Positions 7,092-15,288 of a stretch of DNA of 64,000 nt are shown here, piece by piece. Below the pieces are notes generated by a model that worked only from the letters and a program-made list of their open reading frames with translations, was not told where the DNA came from and ran no database searches. The position numbers and the translations under genes were made by a program. Source of the stretch: Pelagihabitans sp947500445 (GTDB lineage: Bacteria; Bacteroidota; Bacteroidia; Flavobacteriales; Flavobacteriaceae); NCBI RefSeq assembly GCF_050589625.1, contig NZ_JBNGOP010000003.1, forward strand, positions 233,247 to 297,246. The letters run 5' to 3'. The number at the start of each line of letters is the position of its first letter. Positions within the stretch are counted from its first letter, which is position 1.

Positions 7092-9926
7092 TTACTTAAA
7101 TCGGTAACTGAACCCTAAACTAAACTGAGCCCCTACTGAATAAGAACGAACGATTTCTTCGGTTTCAATTCCGGAACTTGGCCGAATTAATTGTGTTCTC
7201 TCTATTTCAGGATTTAGCAGGTTGCGTCCAATCAACCGAACGGTTATATGCTCTCCTATTTCCTTGCTCACTACGGCATCCAATACCACGAAACCTTTTT
7301 CTATAATGGCATCGTTAAACTCGATATTGGTGTTCGTCTGGTTGAGCGCGGAACCTAGACTGAAAATCTTATCGGATGCATAATTTGCTGTCAAAGATGC
7401 GGAAAGCGGGTTGTCCGAAGATTCGGTAAAGTTTAAGCTTGTGTTAAGTATCCAGTCCGAAGCGCCCTGCAAGTCGGTCTCTGTTAAGCCTTTGTAACGA
7501 AATGTGCGTACCAAGCTTCCATCTTCGTTCCGTACCTCTTTCAAATCCTGCGTATGCCACATTCTGGAAGCATTGAAATTTAGGTTCAGACCGTAACCGG
7601 AAACGGTGTCGTCTTCTTCATTAGTTATCGGTTTGATCAAATCGAGTTTGGTTTCCAATTCGATTCCGAATACTTCCGCTTTTTCACCGGAGTTGAAATA
7701 GGAGAATACACCTGCAGCCCCACGATCTTGTACAGTGTTTATAGGGTCGGAGATGTCTTTGTAAAAGGTTGCTACCGAAACCAGTTGTCCTGCCGATGGA
7801 AAGTACTCCCATTTTAGGTCATAGTTCAAATCGGTAGAAGCTTCGATATTTGGATTACCCCTGGTTACCTGGCCTGTAGGGGCAACATATTCAAAAGGGG
7901 ATATCTCCTTGAATTCTGGAAGTGTGATCGTTCTACTGAATGCAAAGCGCACCGCATTTTTTTCGTTAACGTCATATTTGATATTTGCGGTAGGGTACAG
8001 GTTGTTGTACGATTTATTGGCCGCACCGATACGCGGGTTGATGTTCCCCACATCGTAATTTACATCGATATCATCTGCTTGATAACGCAGACCACCATTG
8101 ATGTTCCATTTTTTTTCGCCCCAATTGAAATCTACAAAGGCAGCTTTGGAGTCCAGTTCGCCCGAATAAAAGTCGGGAATAAGTACGTTCAGCCGTAAAA
8201 GACCATTGTCAAAATTGGATTGTTGAAAAATACTTCCCAAATTATCGATAGATGGGGGATTGATGGCATTTCTGGAAACTTCACGAACACCGATGAATTG
8301 AGAGTTAAAGTCACGGCTCTTGTTTCTATAGTTCAGGCCAAATTCCAATTTCAAGGTTTTATCGTCTTCTTCGATCAAGCGAAGAACATCCTTCAAGTAC
8401 CCATTGAATTCGGTGTCTTCTATGGTCTGTTTTGATTTTCGCTGCTGAAAGTCGGCAGTTCTTCCCAACTGTACAAAGTCGCCATCCGGATCAAAGTTGA
8501 CCTCGTTTCGGATACGGTTCGGTTCGTCGGCATTTACCTTGTTGAACCCACCGGCCCAGGATAAGGTGTTCTTATCGGAAAGTTGATGTGTCCCTAATAA
8601 TTGTGTGGTAAGCAAACGGGTCTGTTTTAAATTCTGGTCACGAATGAACTGAAACAGTCCTTCGGGCCGTTCCGTTTCCTCAAAAACGGAAGCCTCACCA
8701 TTTCTACCCCCTTCAAAAACAAGGTCCGAAATCTTATTAACGAAGAAAGTGCTGGATTTGATCCTGTTTTTGTCGTTTATCTTATAGGAAAGGTCCAACA
8801 ACGCCGTAGTGTTGGTATTGGTGCTAAAATTGGTGGCATCGGTAATGGTATCCCTTAAAGCATTTCTGCTGAATTCCCTGAAGAGTCCTTGGGCATATTC
8901 ATAGGATCGACTTTGCGATGCGGCCAAGAAAACGGCAAGGTTTTCCTTAATTCGTTTTCCTGCGGATAAGGAGAATGAATAATTGATCGGGTTATCTTGT
9001 TGTACCGTGTTCCAGCCCTGACGTGTAATGAGGTCGCGGGTATCCAAGTTCTGATCATAAAAGCCAAAAGAAGTGTTGTTCGCGTTGGGAGAACCCTTAA
9101 AGTTATCGCGTACCCCGCCTTGCAACACATTGGAGTTACCGCCCACCCTTGCGCGTACGGAAAGTTCCTCCGAACCGGAAAGTTCGCGTGAAGTGATGTT
9201 GATGGTTCCGGACGATTGGTCGGCGGAGGATGCCGCCGCGTAGGTTTTGCTAACACTCACGTTTTGAATGATCCGCGTTGGGAAAAGCCCCAAGCCAATA
9301 TTTTTTTTCTCCACATCGTCGGAAGGTATCGGCAAACCGTTTAAGGTGGTGGACAAATAGCGGTCTCCCAAACCACGTACAAAAACGTCGCCAGAGGCCT
9401 CACTGCTGGTTACCCCGGATATTTTAGTGGTAGCCGTAGCAACATCGGATACCCCGATTTTGGCAAGTTGTACCGCACCAATACTTTCCTTGATCTCCAC
9501 TGCTTTTTTCTGATCTAGTAACAAGGCTACCTCCGAATCTTTTCGTGCGGTAGTGGTCACTACAACCTCTTCTAACGCAACACCTTCCGAGGCCCCCATG
9601 GGCACGTTCACAGTGGTCACCTTGCCGGCTTCTACCAAAATATTGGGCAGTTCTACCGTTTCATAACCCAAATAGCTCAATACCAAAGTGTACGACCCTG
9701 GTTCCAAATTGGCTATTTCATACAGGCCATCGAAGTCGGATTGGGTACCTTTTGTGGTCCCCTTTATAAGGATATTGGCAAAAGGCAAAGGCTCGTTGTT
9801 CAGTTCCTTGTCGGTCAAATTACCAGCGATACTTCCCGTATCTTGGGCACTCATGATCATTCCTGAAACAAGCGCTAGCAAAAAACAAATTTTCTTCAAT
9901 TTTATGGTCTTTGAAATTCGCTGCAA
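7092..9926 (-). CDS. TonB-dependent receptor with carboxypeptidase-regulatory-like N-terminus
   Basis: The 944-residue outer-membrane receptor is powered by TonB. It has a signal peptide (to about 28, ending MSAQ) and a CarboxypepD_reg-like domain (about 30-115: DKELNNEPLPFANI, GSYTLVLSYLGYET). A plug domain follows (about 120-250, with VEEVVVTTTARK-like and VFVRGLGDRY blocks), then a long 22-strand-type barrel ending in an aromatic strand (FSLGFSYRFK). It precedes the duplicated lipoprotein by 31 bp, forming a receptor/lipoprotein pair. It diverges from the PhoB-like gene across a 150-bp region with 11-bp-phased half-sites, so phosphate-starvation control is plausible. The substrate is unknown. 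Confidence 0.9.
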   Translation of the reverse strand: MQRISKTIKLKKICFLLALVSGMIMSAQDTGSIAGNLTDKELNNEPLPFANILIKGTTKGTQSDFDGLYEIANLEPGSYTLVLSYLGYETVELPNILVEAGKVTTVNVPMGASEGVALEEVVVTTTARKDSEVALLLDQKKAVEIKESIGAVQLAKIGVSDVATATTKISGVTSSEASGDVFVRGLGDRYLSTTLNGLPIPSDDVEKKNIGLGLFPTRIIQNVSVSKTYAAASSADQSSGTINITSRELSGSEELSVRARVGGNSNVLQGGVRDNFKGSPNANNTSFGFYDQNLDTRDLITRQGWNTVQQDNPINYSFSLSAGKRIKENLAVFLAASQSRSYEYAQGLFREFSRNALRDTITDATNFSTNTNTTALLDLSYKINDKNRIKSSTFFVNKISDLVFEGGRNGEASVFEETERPEGLFQFIRDQNLKQTRLLTTQLLGTHQLSDKNTLSWAGGFNKVNADEPNRIRNEVNFDPDGDFVQLGRTADFQQRKSKQTIEDTEFNGYLKDVLRLIEEDDKTLKLEFGLNYRNKSRDFNSQFIGVREVSRNAINPPSIDNLGSIFQQSNFDNGLLRLNVLIPDFYSGELDSKAAFVDFNWGEKKWNINGGLRYQADDIDVNYDVGNINPRIGAANKSYNNLYPTANIKYDVNEKNAVRFAFSRTITLPEFKEISPFEYVAPTGQVTRGNPNIEASTDLNYDLKWEYFPSAGQLVSVATFYKDISDPINTVQDRGAAGVFSYFNSGEKAEVFGIELETKLDLIKPITNEEDDTVSGYGLNLNFNASRMWHTQDLKEVRNEDGSLVRTFRYKGLTETDLQGASDWILNTSLNFTESSDNPLSASLTANYASDKIFSLGSALNQTNTNIEFNDAIIEKGFVVLDAVVSKEIGEHITVRLIGRNLLNPEIERTQLIRPSSGIETEEIVRSYSVGAQFSLGFSYRFK

Positions 9927-9940
9927 AGAACGCTAGGGGT

Positions 9941-10006
9941 TGTAAAAGCCGTGTTATCTCTGTGTTAAACCTTTATTTCTGTAGCGTTACCTTAATGTTA
10001 TCACAT
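9941..10006 (+). promoter_or_regulatory. Pho-box-like array: 11-bp-phased TGTTAnC direct repeats
   Basis: Reading + in 11-base steps: TGTAAAAGCCG (9941), TGTTATCTCTG (9952), TGTTAAACCTT (9963), TATTTCTGTAG (9974), CGTTACCTTAA (9985), TGTTATCACAT (9996). Four units share GTTA at the same phase and two are degenerate. OmpR/PhoB-family regulators bind direct 7-bp half-sites separated by 4 bp, which is exactly this spacing. The array lies between the receptor operon and the PhoB-like gene and could control both. Confidence 0.6.
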
Positions 10007-10025
10007 TAAATGAAGGTTAACTAGT

Positions 10026-10055
10026 TTTGAGCAAAGCGGATTATCTTTACATTTG
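10026..10055 (+). promoter_or_regulatory. Promoter of the PhoB-like regulator
   Basis: TTTG at 10026-10029, an 18-bp spacer and TACATTTG at 10048-10055 match the Bacteroidota promoter form. It lies 23 bp upstream of the ATG at 10079 and 20 bp downstream of the half-site array, a spacing that suits an upstream activator. Confidence 0.65.
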
Positions 10056-10078
10056 AGCGACACGTATAAAAAGAAGTG

Positions 10079-10768
10079 ATGAAAAAAAGCGAAATAAAAA
10101 TCCTCCTTGTCGACGACGAACCGGATATTTTAGAGATTGTCGGGTACAACCTTTCCTCGCAAGGTTATCAGGTGTTTACCGCCAAAAATGGTTTGGAAGG
10201 CGTAGAGAAGGCGAAAAAGAAGGAACCGCATTTGATCATCCTTGATGTTATGATGCCCGAGATGGACGGTATTGAGGCCTGCGAGATCATTCGGGGTACG
10301 CCCGGTCTGGAACAAACGATCATTACCTTTTTGACCGCAAGGGGAGAGGACTATTCCCAAGTGGCCGGTTTTGATGCCGGGGCCGATGACTATATTACCA
10401 AACCTATCAAACCAAAGGTGTTGGTAAGTAAAGTAAAGGCATTGCTTCGCCGTTTGAAAGAAAGGGAAGATGCTTCTTCGGAAGATATTGTAAAAGTAGG
10501 CAACCTGGTGATCAACCGGGAAGAATATAAAATCGTGAACGACGGGGTAGAGATCATTTTGCCCAGAAAAGAGTTCGAACTCCTTTCCCTTTTGAGCTCA
10601 AAACCGAACAAGGTCTTTAAACGGGAAGTAATATTGGACCGTGTGTGGGGCAACGAAGTGGTCGTTGGCGGGCGTACCATTGATGTACATATTCGAAAGC
10701 TTCGCGAAAAAATAGGGGAAGAACATTTTAAGACCGTCAAAGGTGTCGGCTACAAGTTCGTGCTCTGA
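10079..10768 (+). CDS. OmpR/PhoB-family response regulator
   Basis: The 229-residue cytosolic transcription factor has a receiver domain (about 5-120) with acidic pair D12-D13, phospho-acceptor D56 (ILDVMMPEMDG), T86 and K108. A winged-helix DNA-binding domain follows (about 138-228, ending GRTIDVHIRKLREKIG and KGVGYKF). The ATG at 10079 is preferred to the GTG at 10076 because an AAGAAG ribosome site fits it. It pairs with the sensor kinase downstream, but the two are separated by about 400 bp of palindromic elements. Gene order with trmB and LysE downstream matches the flavobacterial PhoB/PhoR locus as I remember it. The phosphate role is inferred. Confidence 0.9.
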   Translation: MKKSEIKILLVDDEPDILEIVGYNLSSQGYQVFTAKNGLEGVEKAKKKEPHLIILDVMMPEMDGIEACEIIRGTPGLEQTIITFLTARGEDYSQVAGFDAGADDYITKPIKPKVLVSKVKALLRRLKEREDASSEDIVKVGNLVINREEYKIVNDGVEIILPRKEFELLSLLSSKPNKVFKREVILDRVWGNEVVVGGRTIDVHIRKLREKIGEEHFKTVKGVGYKFVL

Positions 10769-10929
10769 TACCATTTTAACTTTGAAATAGCACTAATAAA
10801 TCGTTTCTTTTTCAGCTGTTCTTCGTTAAAAAATATAACCGTAGCTAAGGCTATGCTTAGATTTTTTGCCTCGAACAACTAAAAAATAATTCAATTTCTA
10901 TACGCGCGATTTCAAAGTTAAAATGGTAT
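10768..10929. mobile_element. 162-bp palindromic MITE-like element, copy A
   Basis: It is bounded by perfect 21-bp terminal inverted repeats beginning ATACCATTTTAACTTTGAAA. The interior contains a nested imperfect palindrome centred on GTAGCTAAGGCTATG (hairpin arms GTAGC/GCTAT) flanked by GTTC...AAAAAAT and its inverse. It differs from copy B at 38463 in about four positions. No coding capacity is visible. It starts at the last base of the regulator's stop codon. Confidence 0.85.
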
Positions 10930-10930
10930 A

Positions 10931-11092
10931 ATACCATTTCTACCTTGAAATTACCCATTAAAAATTGCTCTTTTCCGTGAATACTTCAAAATAAAAAACA
11001 ACTGTAGCTACGGCTATGTTTGGTTTTTCTTTTTCGTCCGAACAAAAAATAACGGCTTTTTATTTGGGTAATTTCAAGGTAAAAACGGTAAT
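10931..11092. mobile_element. Diverged 162-bp palindromic element, copy A2
   Basis: It follows copy A after one base and has the same length, 162 bp. Its ends are ATACCATTTCTACCTTGAAA and a matching right arm with a few changes, ending GGTAAT. The core is GTAGCTACGGCTATG. The primary sequence is largely different from copy A, but the layout (long terminal stem, AT-rich arms, central hairpin) is kept. Confidence 0.75.
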
Positions 11093-11105
11093 TTTTATCA
11101 TTCTG

Positions 11106-11156
11106 TTTGGTCCTGTAGGGCATTCCTTTACTTTTGCAATGCGACCACAGGTCGCA
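11106..11156 (+). promoter_or_regulatory. Promoter and 5' hairpin of the sensor kinase gene
   Basis: TTTG (11106-11109), a 19-bp spacer and TACTTTTG (11129-11136) form a full promoter just past copy A2, so the kinase has its own promoter. TGCGACC-ACA-GGTCGCA at 11140-11156 is a perfect 7-bp stem that would sit at the very start of the transcript, 20 bp before the ATG. Confidence 0.65.
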
Positions 11157-11175
11157 ACGCACCAATTGATGGGTT

Positions 11176-12231
11176 ATGGCGATTAGGCTAAGAAAATCGT
11201 ATCGGTTTGCACTGCGCTCGGCGTTGTTGATCACTTTTTGTTCCGCAATATTGTTGGGCGGCCTGCTCTACATGTTACATTCTTTAAATTGGCTGTTGCT
11301 ATTGGTTTTCGCCCTGCTTTTTTTTGGGATTTCCTTTATCGTTCTTCAATACCGTATTCAACGTTACATTTATCGCAGGATCAAGAAAATTTACGATGAC
11401 GTGGCCTTATTGGAATCCACTTCCCTTACTTCCGACCCGATTACGACCGACATGAAAACGCTGACCGCGGAAATCGAAAAATTTGCGAAGGACAAAAAAG
11501 TGGAAATCGATACCCTAAAAATAAGGGAAGAGTACCGTAAGGATTTTTTGGGGAACGTGTCGCATGAGCTGAAAACCCCCCTGTTTACGGTTCAAGGGTA
11601 TATTGAAACGCTTTTGGATGGGGCGATCAACGATAAAAATGTCCGTAAAAAGTACTTGTCGCGGGCAAACAAGGCCGTAGAACGGTTGATCTACATCGTA
11701 AAAGATCTGGATTTGATCACAAAATTGGAGGCCGGTGAGCTTATGGTGGAACGTACCGATTTTGATATTATCGAATTGATTCAAAGTGTTTTTGAACTTT
11801 TGGAAATGAAATCGGCAAAAAAAGAGATTGCCTTAACATTTGATATCGAATACGTTGAACCCATTTATGTGCATGCCGATCTGGAAAAGATACAACGGGT
11901 ACTGACCAATTTGTTGGTTAATTCCATAAAGTATGGGCAAAAGAACGGAACAACGGAGGTAAGCGTAGAAAATTTGATACGGAACAAGGTCATTGTAAGG
12001 GTCACCGACAATGGCGAGGGCATACCGGAGCAATATATTCCGAGGTTGTTCGAACGGTTTTATCGGGTCGATCAAAGTGGCAGTAGAAAAGAGGGCGGTT
12101 CCGGTCTTGGCCTTTCCATCGTAAAACACATTATAGAGGCCCACGGAGAGAAAATATATGTAGAGAGTGTGGAAGAGGTCGGTTCCGAATTCTCGTTTAC
12201 TTTGGAAAAAGTTACTCCTTCCGAAGCCTAG
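11176..12231 (+). CDS. PhoR-like sensor histidine kinase
   Basis: The 351-residue inner-membrane kinase has two close transmembrane segments (about 14-35 and 37-57) with almost no periplasmic loop. A HAMP-like linker and coiled coil precede the HisKA domain with phospho-acceptor H130 in SHELKTPL. The HATPase domain has N-box NLLVNSIKYG, DNGEGIP, RFYRVD and GSGLGLSIVKH. The lack of a sensor loop implies the signal is read in or at the membrane, as for PhoR working with a Pst transporter. It probably phosphorylates the regulator upstream, with which it no longer shares a tight operon. The phosphate role is inferred. Confidence 0.88.
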   Translation: MAIRLRKSYRFALRSALLITFCSAILLGGLLYMLHSLNWLLLLVFALLFFGISFIVLQYRIQRYIYRRIKKIYDDVALLESTSLTSDPITTDMKTLTAEIEKFAKDKKVEIDTLKIREEYRKDFLGNVSHELKTPLFTVQGYIETLLDGAINDKNVRKKYLSRANKAVERLIYIVKDLDLITKLEAGELMVERTDFDIIELIQSVFELLEMKSAKKEIALTFDIEYVEPIYVHADLEKIQRVLTNLLVNSIKYGQKNGTTEVSVENLIRNKVIVRVTDNGEGIPEQYIPRLFERFYRVDQSGSRKEGGSGLGLSIVKHIIEAHGEKIYVESVEEVGSEFSFTLEKVTPSEA

Positions 12232-12268
12232 TTTTTTCCTAGTTTTGTGGGATAAAAATAAATGGCCG

Positions 12269-12940
12269 GTGGGAAGTAAGAACAAATTAAAACGGTTCAA
12301 GGAAAATGAGACCTTCAAAAATGTCATTCAACCCGTAAGGGACGAGGTTTCCGCAGGGTTGTTTTCGCTTCGCGGGAAATGGAATACCCACTTTAAAAAC
12401 GAAAATCCCATTGTTTTGGAACTGGGCTGTGGTAAGGGCGAGTACACCGTTGGTCTTTCGCGGGCATATCCCGATAAAAATTTCATCGGAATCGATATCA
12501 AAGGGGCCCGTTTTTGGCGAGGGGCCAAAACGGCCTTGGAAGAAAATCTGGAAAATGCCGCCTTTTTAAGAAGTCAAATCGAACTGATCGATCTCCTTTT
12601 CGCGGAAAATGAAGTGGCAGAAATTTGGATAACCTTCCCGGATCCACAGATAAAATATAAACGGACCAAACACCGGATGACCAATTCCGATTTTCTGGAT
12701 AAGTATCGAAAAATACTGCGTCCTGGCGGATTGGTACACCTAAAGACCGATAGCGAATTTATGCACGGCTATACCTTGGGGCTCTTGCAGGGTTTGGGGC
12801 TTACCGTAAACTATGCCAATCACGACGTATATAAGAACGAGGGAAGCCCTAGGGAAGTTTTGGGCATCCAAACGTTTTACGAACGGCAATATCTTGAAAA
12901 GGGAAAACCGATCACCTACATTCAATTTAAGTTCGGGTAG
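12269..12940 (+). CDS. trmB: tRNA (guanine-N7-)-methyltransferase
   Basis: This cytosolic SAM-dependent enzyme makes m7G46 in the tRNA variable loop. The SAM-binding motif is ELGCGKGEYT near residue 50; the family signature PDPQIKYKRTKHR and a LKTDSEFM block follow. The GTG at 12269 was chosen because the product then begins with GSKNKLKRF, the conserved start of the flavobacterial family. A longer frame to 12167 would overlap the kinase gene and adds unrelated sequence. The length of 223 residues is typical. It lies 37 bp after the kinase and 3 bp before the LysE gene. Confidence 0.93.
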   Translation: MGSKNKLKRFKENETFKNVIQPVRDEVSAGLFSLRGKWNTHFKNENPIVLELGCGKGEYTVGLSRAYPDKNFIGIDIKGARFWRGAKTALEENLENAAFLRSQIELIDLLFAENEVAEIWITFPDPQIKYKRTKHRMTNSDFLDKYRKILRPGGLVHLKTDSEFMHGYTLGLLQGLGLTVNYANHDVYKNEGSPREVLGIQTFYERQYLEKGKPITYIQFKFG

Positions 12941-12943
12941 CGC

Positions 12944-13576
12944 ATGCAACATTTGTTAATTCTTTTTTTTGCGACCTTTTCCGCGGCTGCCATGGCTACG
13001 GTTCCACCTGGACTGTTGAACATGAATGCCGCCAAGGTGAGTGTGGAAAAAGGAAAGGGCAATGGCATCATTTTTAGTTTGGGGGTCTCCACAATGATAT
13101 TGCTACAGGCCTATGTAGCCGTATTGATCTCCAAGTTTTTGTACCGAAACCCCCAAGTGATCGATTGGTTGTTAAAAGGAGGGGTGTTCGTGTTCGGTTT
13201 TTTTGCAATCTATTTTTTTATTGCTGCGGGGCGCGATCGTAAAGGCCCCGCCAAAACGGTCAAGGTCAGCAAGAAAAACAGCTATTTTAGAGGCTTTTTG
13301 TTGGCGGCCGTAAACTTATTGACCATTCCTTACTACAGTGGCCTAAACGCCATGTGGAACGCCTCGGGTTGGATCAAGTTCGAGTTGACCGATACCCTTA
13401 TTTTTGTTTTTGCCGCAGGTTTGGGTACCTTTTCGGTGTTGTATCTGTATGTTTTTTATTTCAATAAGCTGGAAAGGACCTCGGATAGCTTTTCAAAAAA
13501 CAGCAATTATATTTTGAGCGCTTTAATGGTGGTACTTTTGAGCATTACCTTATTTCGAATATTTTATCGACAATGA
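12944..13576 (+). CDS. LysE-family amino-acid exporter
   Basis: The 210-residue integral membrane protein has about six hydrophobic segments. It has the family's N-terminal PPGLLNMNAAKVSVEKGKG block, like the GP-x-x-x-V region of LysE/RhtB transporters, which export amino acids or related small molecules. It overlaps the next gene by 4 bp (ATGA), indicating translational coupling. This order (trmB, LysE, MGMT-family) fits flavobacterial relatives. The substrate is unknown. Confidence 0.8.
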   Translation: MQHLLILFFATFSAAAMATVPPGLLNMNAAKVSVEKGKGNGIIFSLGVSTMILLQAYVAVLISKFLYRNPQVIDWLLKGGVFVFGFFAIYFFIAAGRDRKGPAKTVKVSKKNSYFRGFLLAAVNLLTIPYYSGLNAMWNASGWIKFELTDTLIFVFAAGLGTFSVLYLYVFYFNKLERTSDSFSKNSNYILSALMVVLLSITLFRIFYRQ

Positions 13577-13926
13577 AACCGGAGAACAAAAACTTTTTTG
13601 AGCGGGTATACCGAGTGGCCGAACAAATACCATATGGCCGGGTTACCTCCTATGGTGCCATTGCCAAATACCTTGGGGCGGCACGGAGCGCCAGAATGGT
13701 CGGTTGGGCAATGAACGGTGCGGGCAACCTGCCCAAGGTGCCGGCGCATCGGGTGGTAAATAAAATAGGGTTATTGACCGGAAAACATCATTTTGATGGC
13801 ACCAATTTAATGCAACAGCTACTTGAAAACGAAGGCATTCAAGTGATTGATAATCAGATACAGCATTTCGAAAAACACTTTTGGGACCCTTTTACCGAAC
13901 TAGGCGTTCAAGAGGAGCTCGACTAG
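13573..13926 (+). CDS. Alkyltransferase-like (ATL) DNA-binding protein, MGMT family
   Basis: The 117-residue cytosolic protein matches the C-terminal half of O6-alkylguanine-DNA alkyltransferase. It has IPYGRVTSYGAIA, the RxVGWAMN helix-turn-helix with its arginine finger region, and PAHRVV at 57-62. The catalytic PCHRV motif has Ala58 in place of Cys, so it cannot accept an alkyl group. Known ATL proteins bind O6-alkylguanine tightly and hand lesions to nucleotide excision repair. The length is normal for the ATL group. Its start overlaps the LysE stop. Confidence 0.9.
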   Translation: MKPENKNFFERVYRVAEQIPYGRVTSYGAIAKYLGAARSARMVGWAMNGAGNLPKVPAHRVVNKIGLLTGKHHFDGTNLMQQLLENEGIQVIDNQIQHFEKHFWDPFTELGVQEELD

Positions 13927-14028
13927 CGTACCCGCAAGGTCGAAGGCTTAAATGGAGCATCATCGGCAACCCCTATATCAACATTCCTTATTTCAATAAC
14001 AACCCTTTAGGGTTACCGTGCGATGGCG

Positions 14029-14113
14029 TATCTTTGTAAGGTATACCATTGTACCAGGGACATAGGGATAAAGAAATGGTATTATTGTGCTGTTTCAATG
14101 TTAAAATGGTAAT
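14029..14113 (+). repeat. Degenerate palindromic-element pieces upstream of mrp
   Basis: A TATCTTTG -7-like match at 14029-14036 is followed by ATACCATT...AGAAATGGTAT (14043-14082), a 40-bp inverted pair. A second right arm TTTCAATGTTAAAATGGTAA follows at about 14093-14112. These resemble eroded ends of the 162-bp family. The rest of the 215-bp gap (13927-14141) shows nothing further. Confidence 0.5.
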
Positions 14114-14141
14114 ACGATCAATTTGAATAGAAAGGGATAAA

Positions 14142-15287
14142 ATGGTCAAGATAGAAAAGAAAGCGGTCCTTAAAGCACTGGAAAACATTACGGTTCCAGG
14201 GGAAGGCCAAAATATGGTCGAAAGTGGAGCCGTTAAGAATGTGCAAATTTTTGGGGATGAGGTAGAGATCGACATTACCATTACCAATCCCAGTTTGCAG
14301 GCCCGTAAGAAAACCGAGGTCGAAATTTTAAAGGTCGTTCACCGAGAGGTGTACGAAAAGGCCAAAATGAAAGTGAACATCACGGTCGATGCGCCCGCAC
14401 CCAAGCAAAAGCCTAATGAAATAAAGGGCAAACCGTTACCGGGAATCAAGAACATTATTGCCGTTGCTTCGGGAAAAGGTGGTGTAGGGAAGTCTACGGT
14501 TACGGCAAATTTAGCGGTTACCTTGGCCAAAATGGGACTAAAGGTAGGGTTGCTCGATGCCGATATCTACGGGCCTTCCATGCCCATAATGTTCGATGTT
14601 ACACAAGAAAAGCCCTTGGCCGTAAACGTCGATGGAAAATCCAAAATGAGACCGGTCGAAAGTTATGGTGTAAAAATGTTGTCCATCGGCTTTTTTACCC
14701 AACCGAACCAAGCGGTCATTTGGAGAGGACCTATGGCTTCAAAGGCATTGAACCAAATGATCTTTGATGCCCATTGGGGCGAATTGGATGTTATGTTGCT
14801 CGATTTGCCTCCCGGTACGGGCGACATTCATTTGAGTATCATGCAGGCAATGCCGGTTACCGGTGCCGTGGTGGTAAGTACCCCACAGGAAGTGGCCTTG
14901 GCCGATGCCCGAAAGGGCGTGGCAATGTTCCAACAAGAAGCGATTAACGTTCCGGTACTGGGAATTGTGGAAAACATGGCGTATTTTACTCCTGTGGAGC
15001 TTCCCGACAATAAGTATTATATCTTTGGAAAGGAAGGCGCACGCCATTTGGCCGAAGACCTGGAAGTACCTTTCTTGGGAGAAATTCCGTTGGTACAGAG
15101 CATACGCGAAGCCGGTGACGTTGGAAGGCCGGCCGCAATGCAAACGGCCACGCCCATAGAAAGCGCCTTTGAAGAACTGACGCGAAACGTGGTACAGGAA
15201 ATGGTAGCACGAAATACAACATTGCCTCCAACGGAAGCAATAAAAATAACGACAATGGCGGGATGTGCCGCCGTTAAGAAAAAGTGA
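14142..15287 (+). CDS. Mrp/NBP35-family Fe-S cluster carrier ATPase
   Basis: The 381-residue cytosolic P-loop ATPase (ApbC/Mrp type) carries and delivers Fe-S clusters. The N-terminal MIP18/DUF59 domain spans about 5-90. The deviant Walker A motif SGKGGVGKST is at 110-119, and GLLDADIYGPSMP and MLLDLPPGTGD follow. Near the C-terminus only one Cys (AGCAAVKKK) is seen where the family often has CxxC. It lies immediately before the NifU-like gene (1-bp gap), and the pair fits cluster assembly and transfer. Confidence 0.92.
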   Translation: MVKIEKKAVLKALENITVPGEGQNMVESGAVKNVQIFGDEVEIDITITNPSLQARKKTEVEILKVVHREVYEKAKMKVNITVDAPAPKQKPNEIKGKPLPGIKNIIAVASGKGGVGKSTVTANLAVTLAKMGLKVGLLDADIYGPSMPIMFDVTQEKPLAVNVDGKSKMRPVESYGVKMLSIGFFTQPNQAVIWRGPMASKALNQMIFDAHWGELDVMLLDLPPGTGDIHLSIMQAMPVTGAVVVSTPQEVALADARKGVAMFQQEAINVPVLGIVENMAYFTPVELPDNKYYIFGKEGARHLAEDLEVPFLGEIPLVQSIREAGDVGRPAAMQTATPIESAFEELTRNVVQEMVARNTTLPPTEAIKITTMAGCAAVKKK

Positions 15288-15288
15288 T

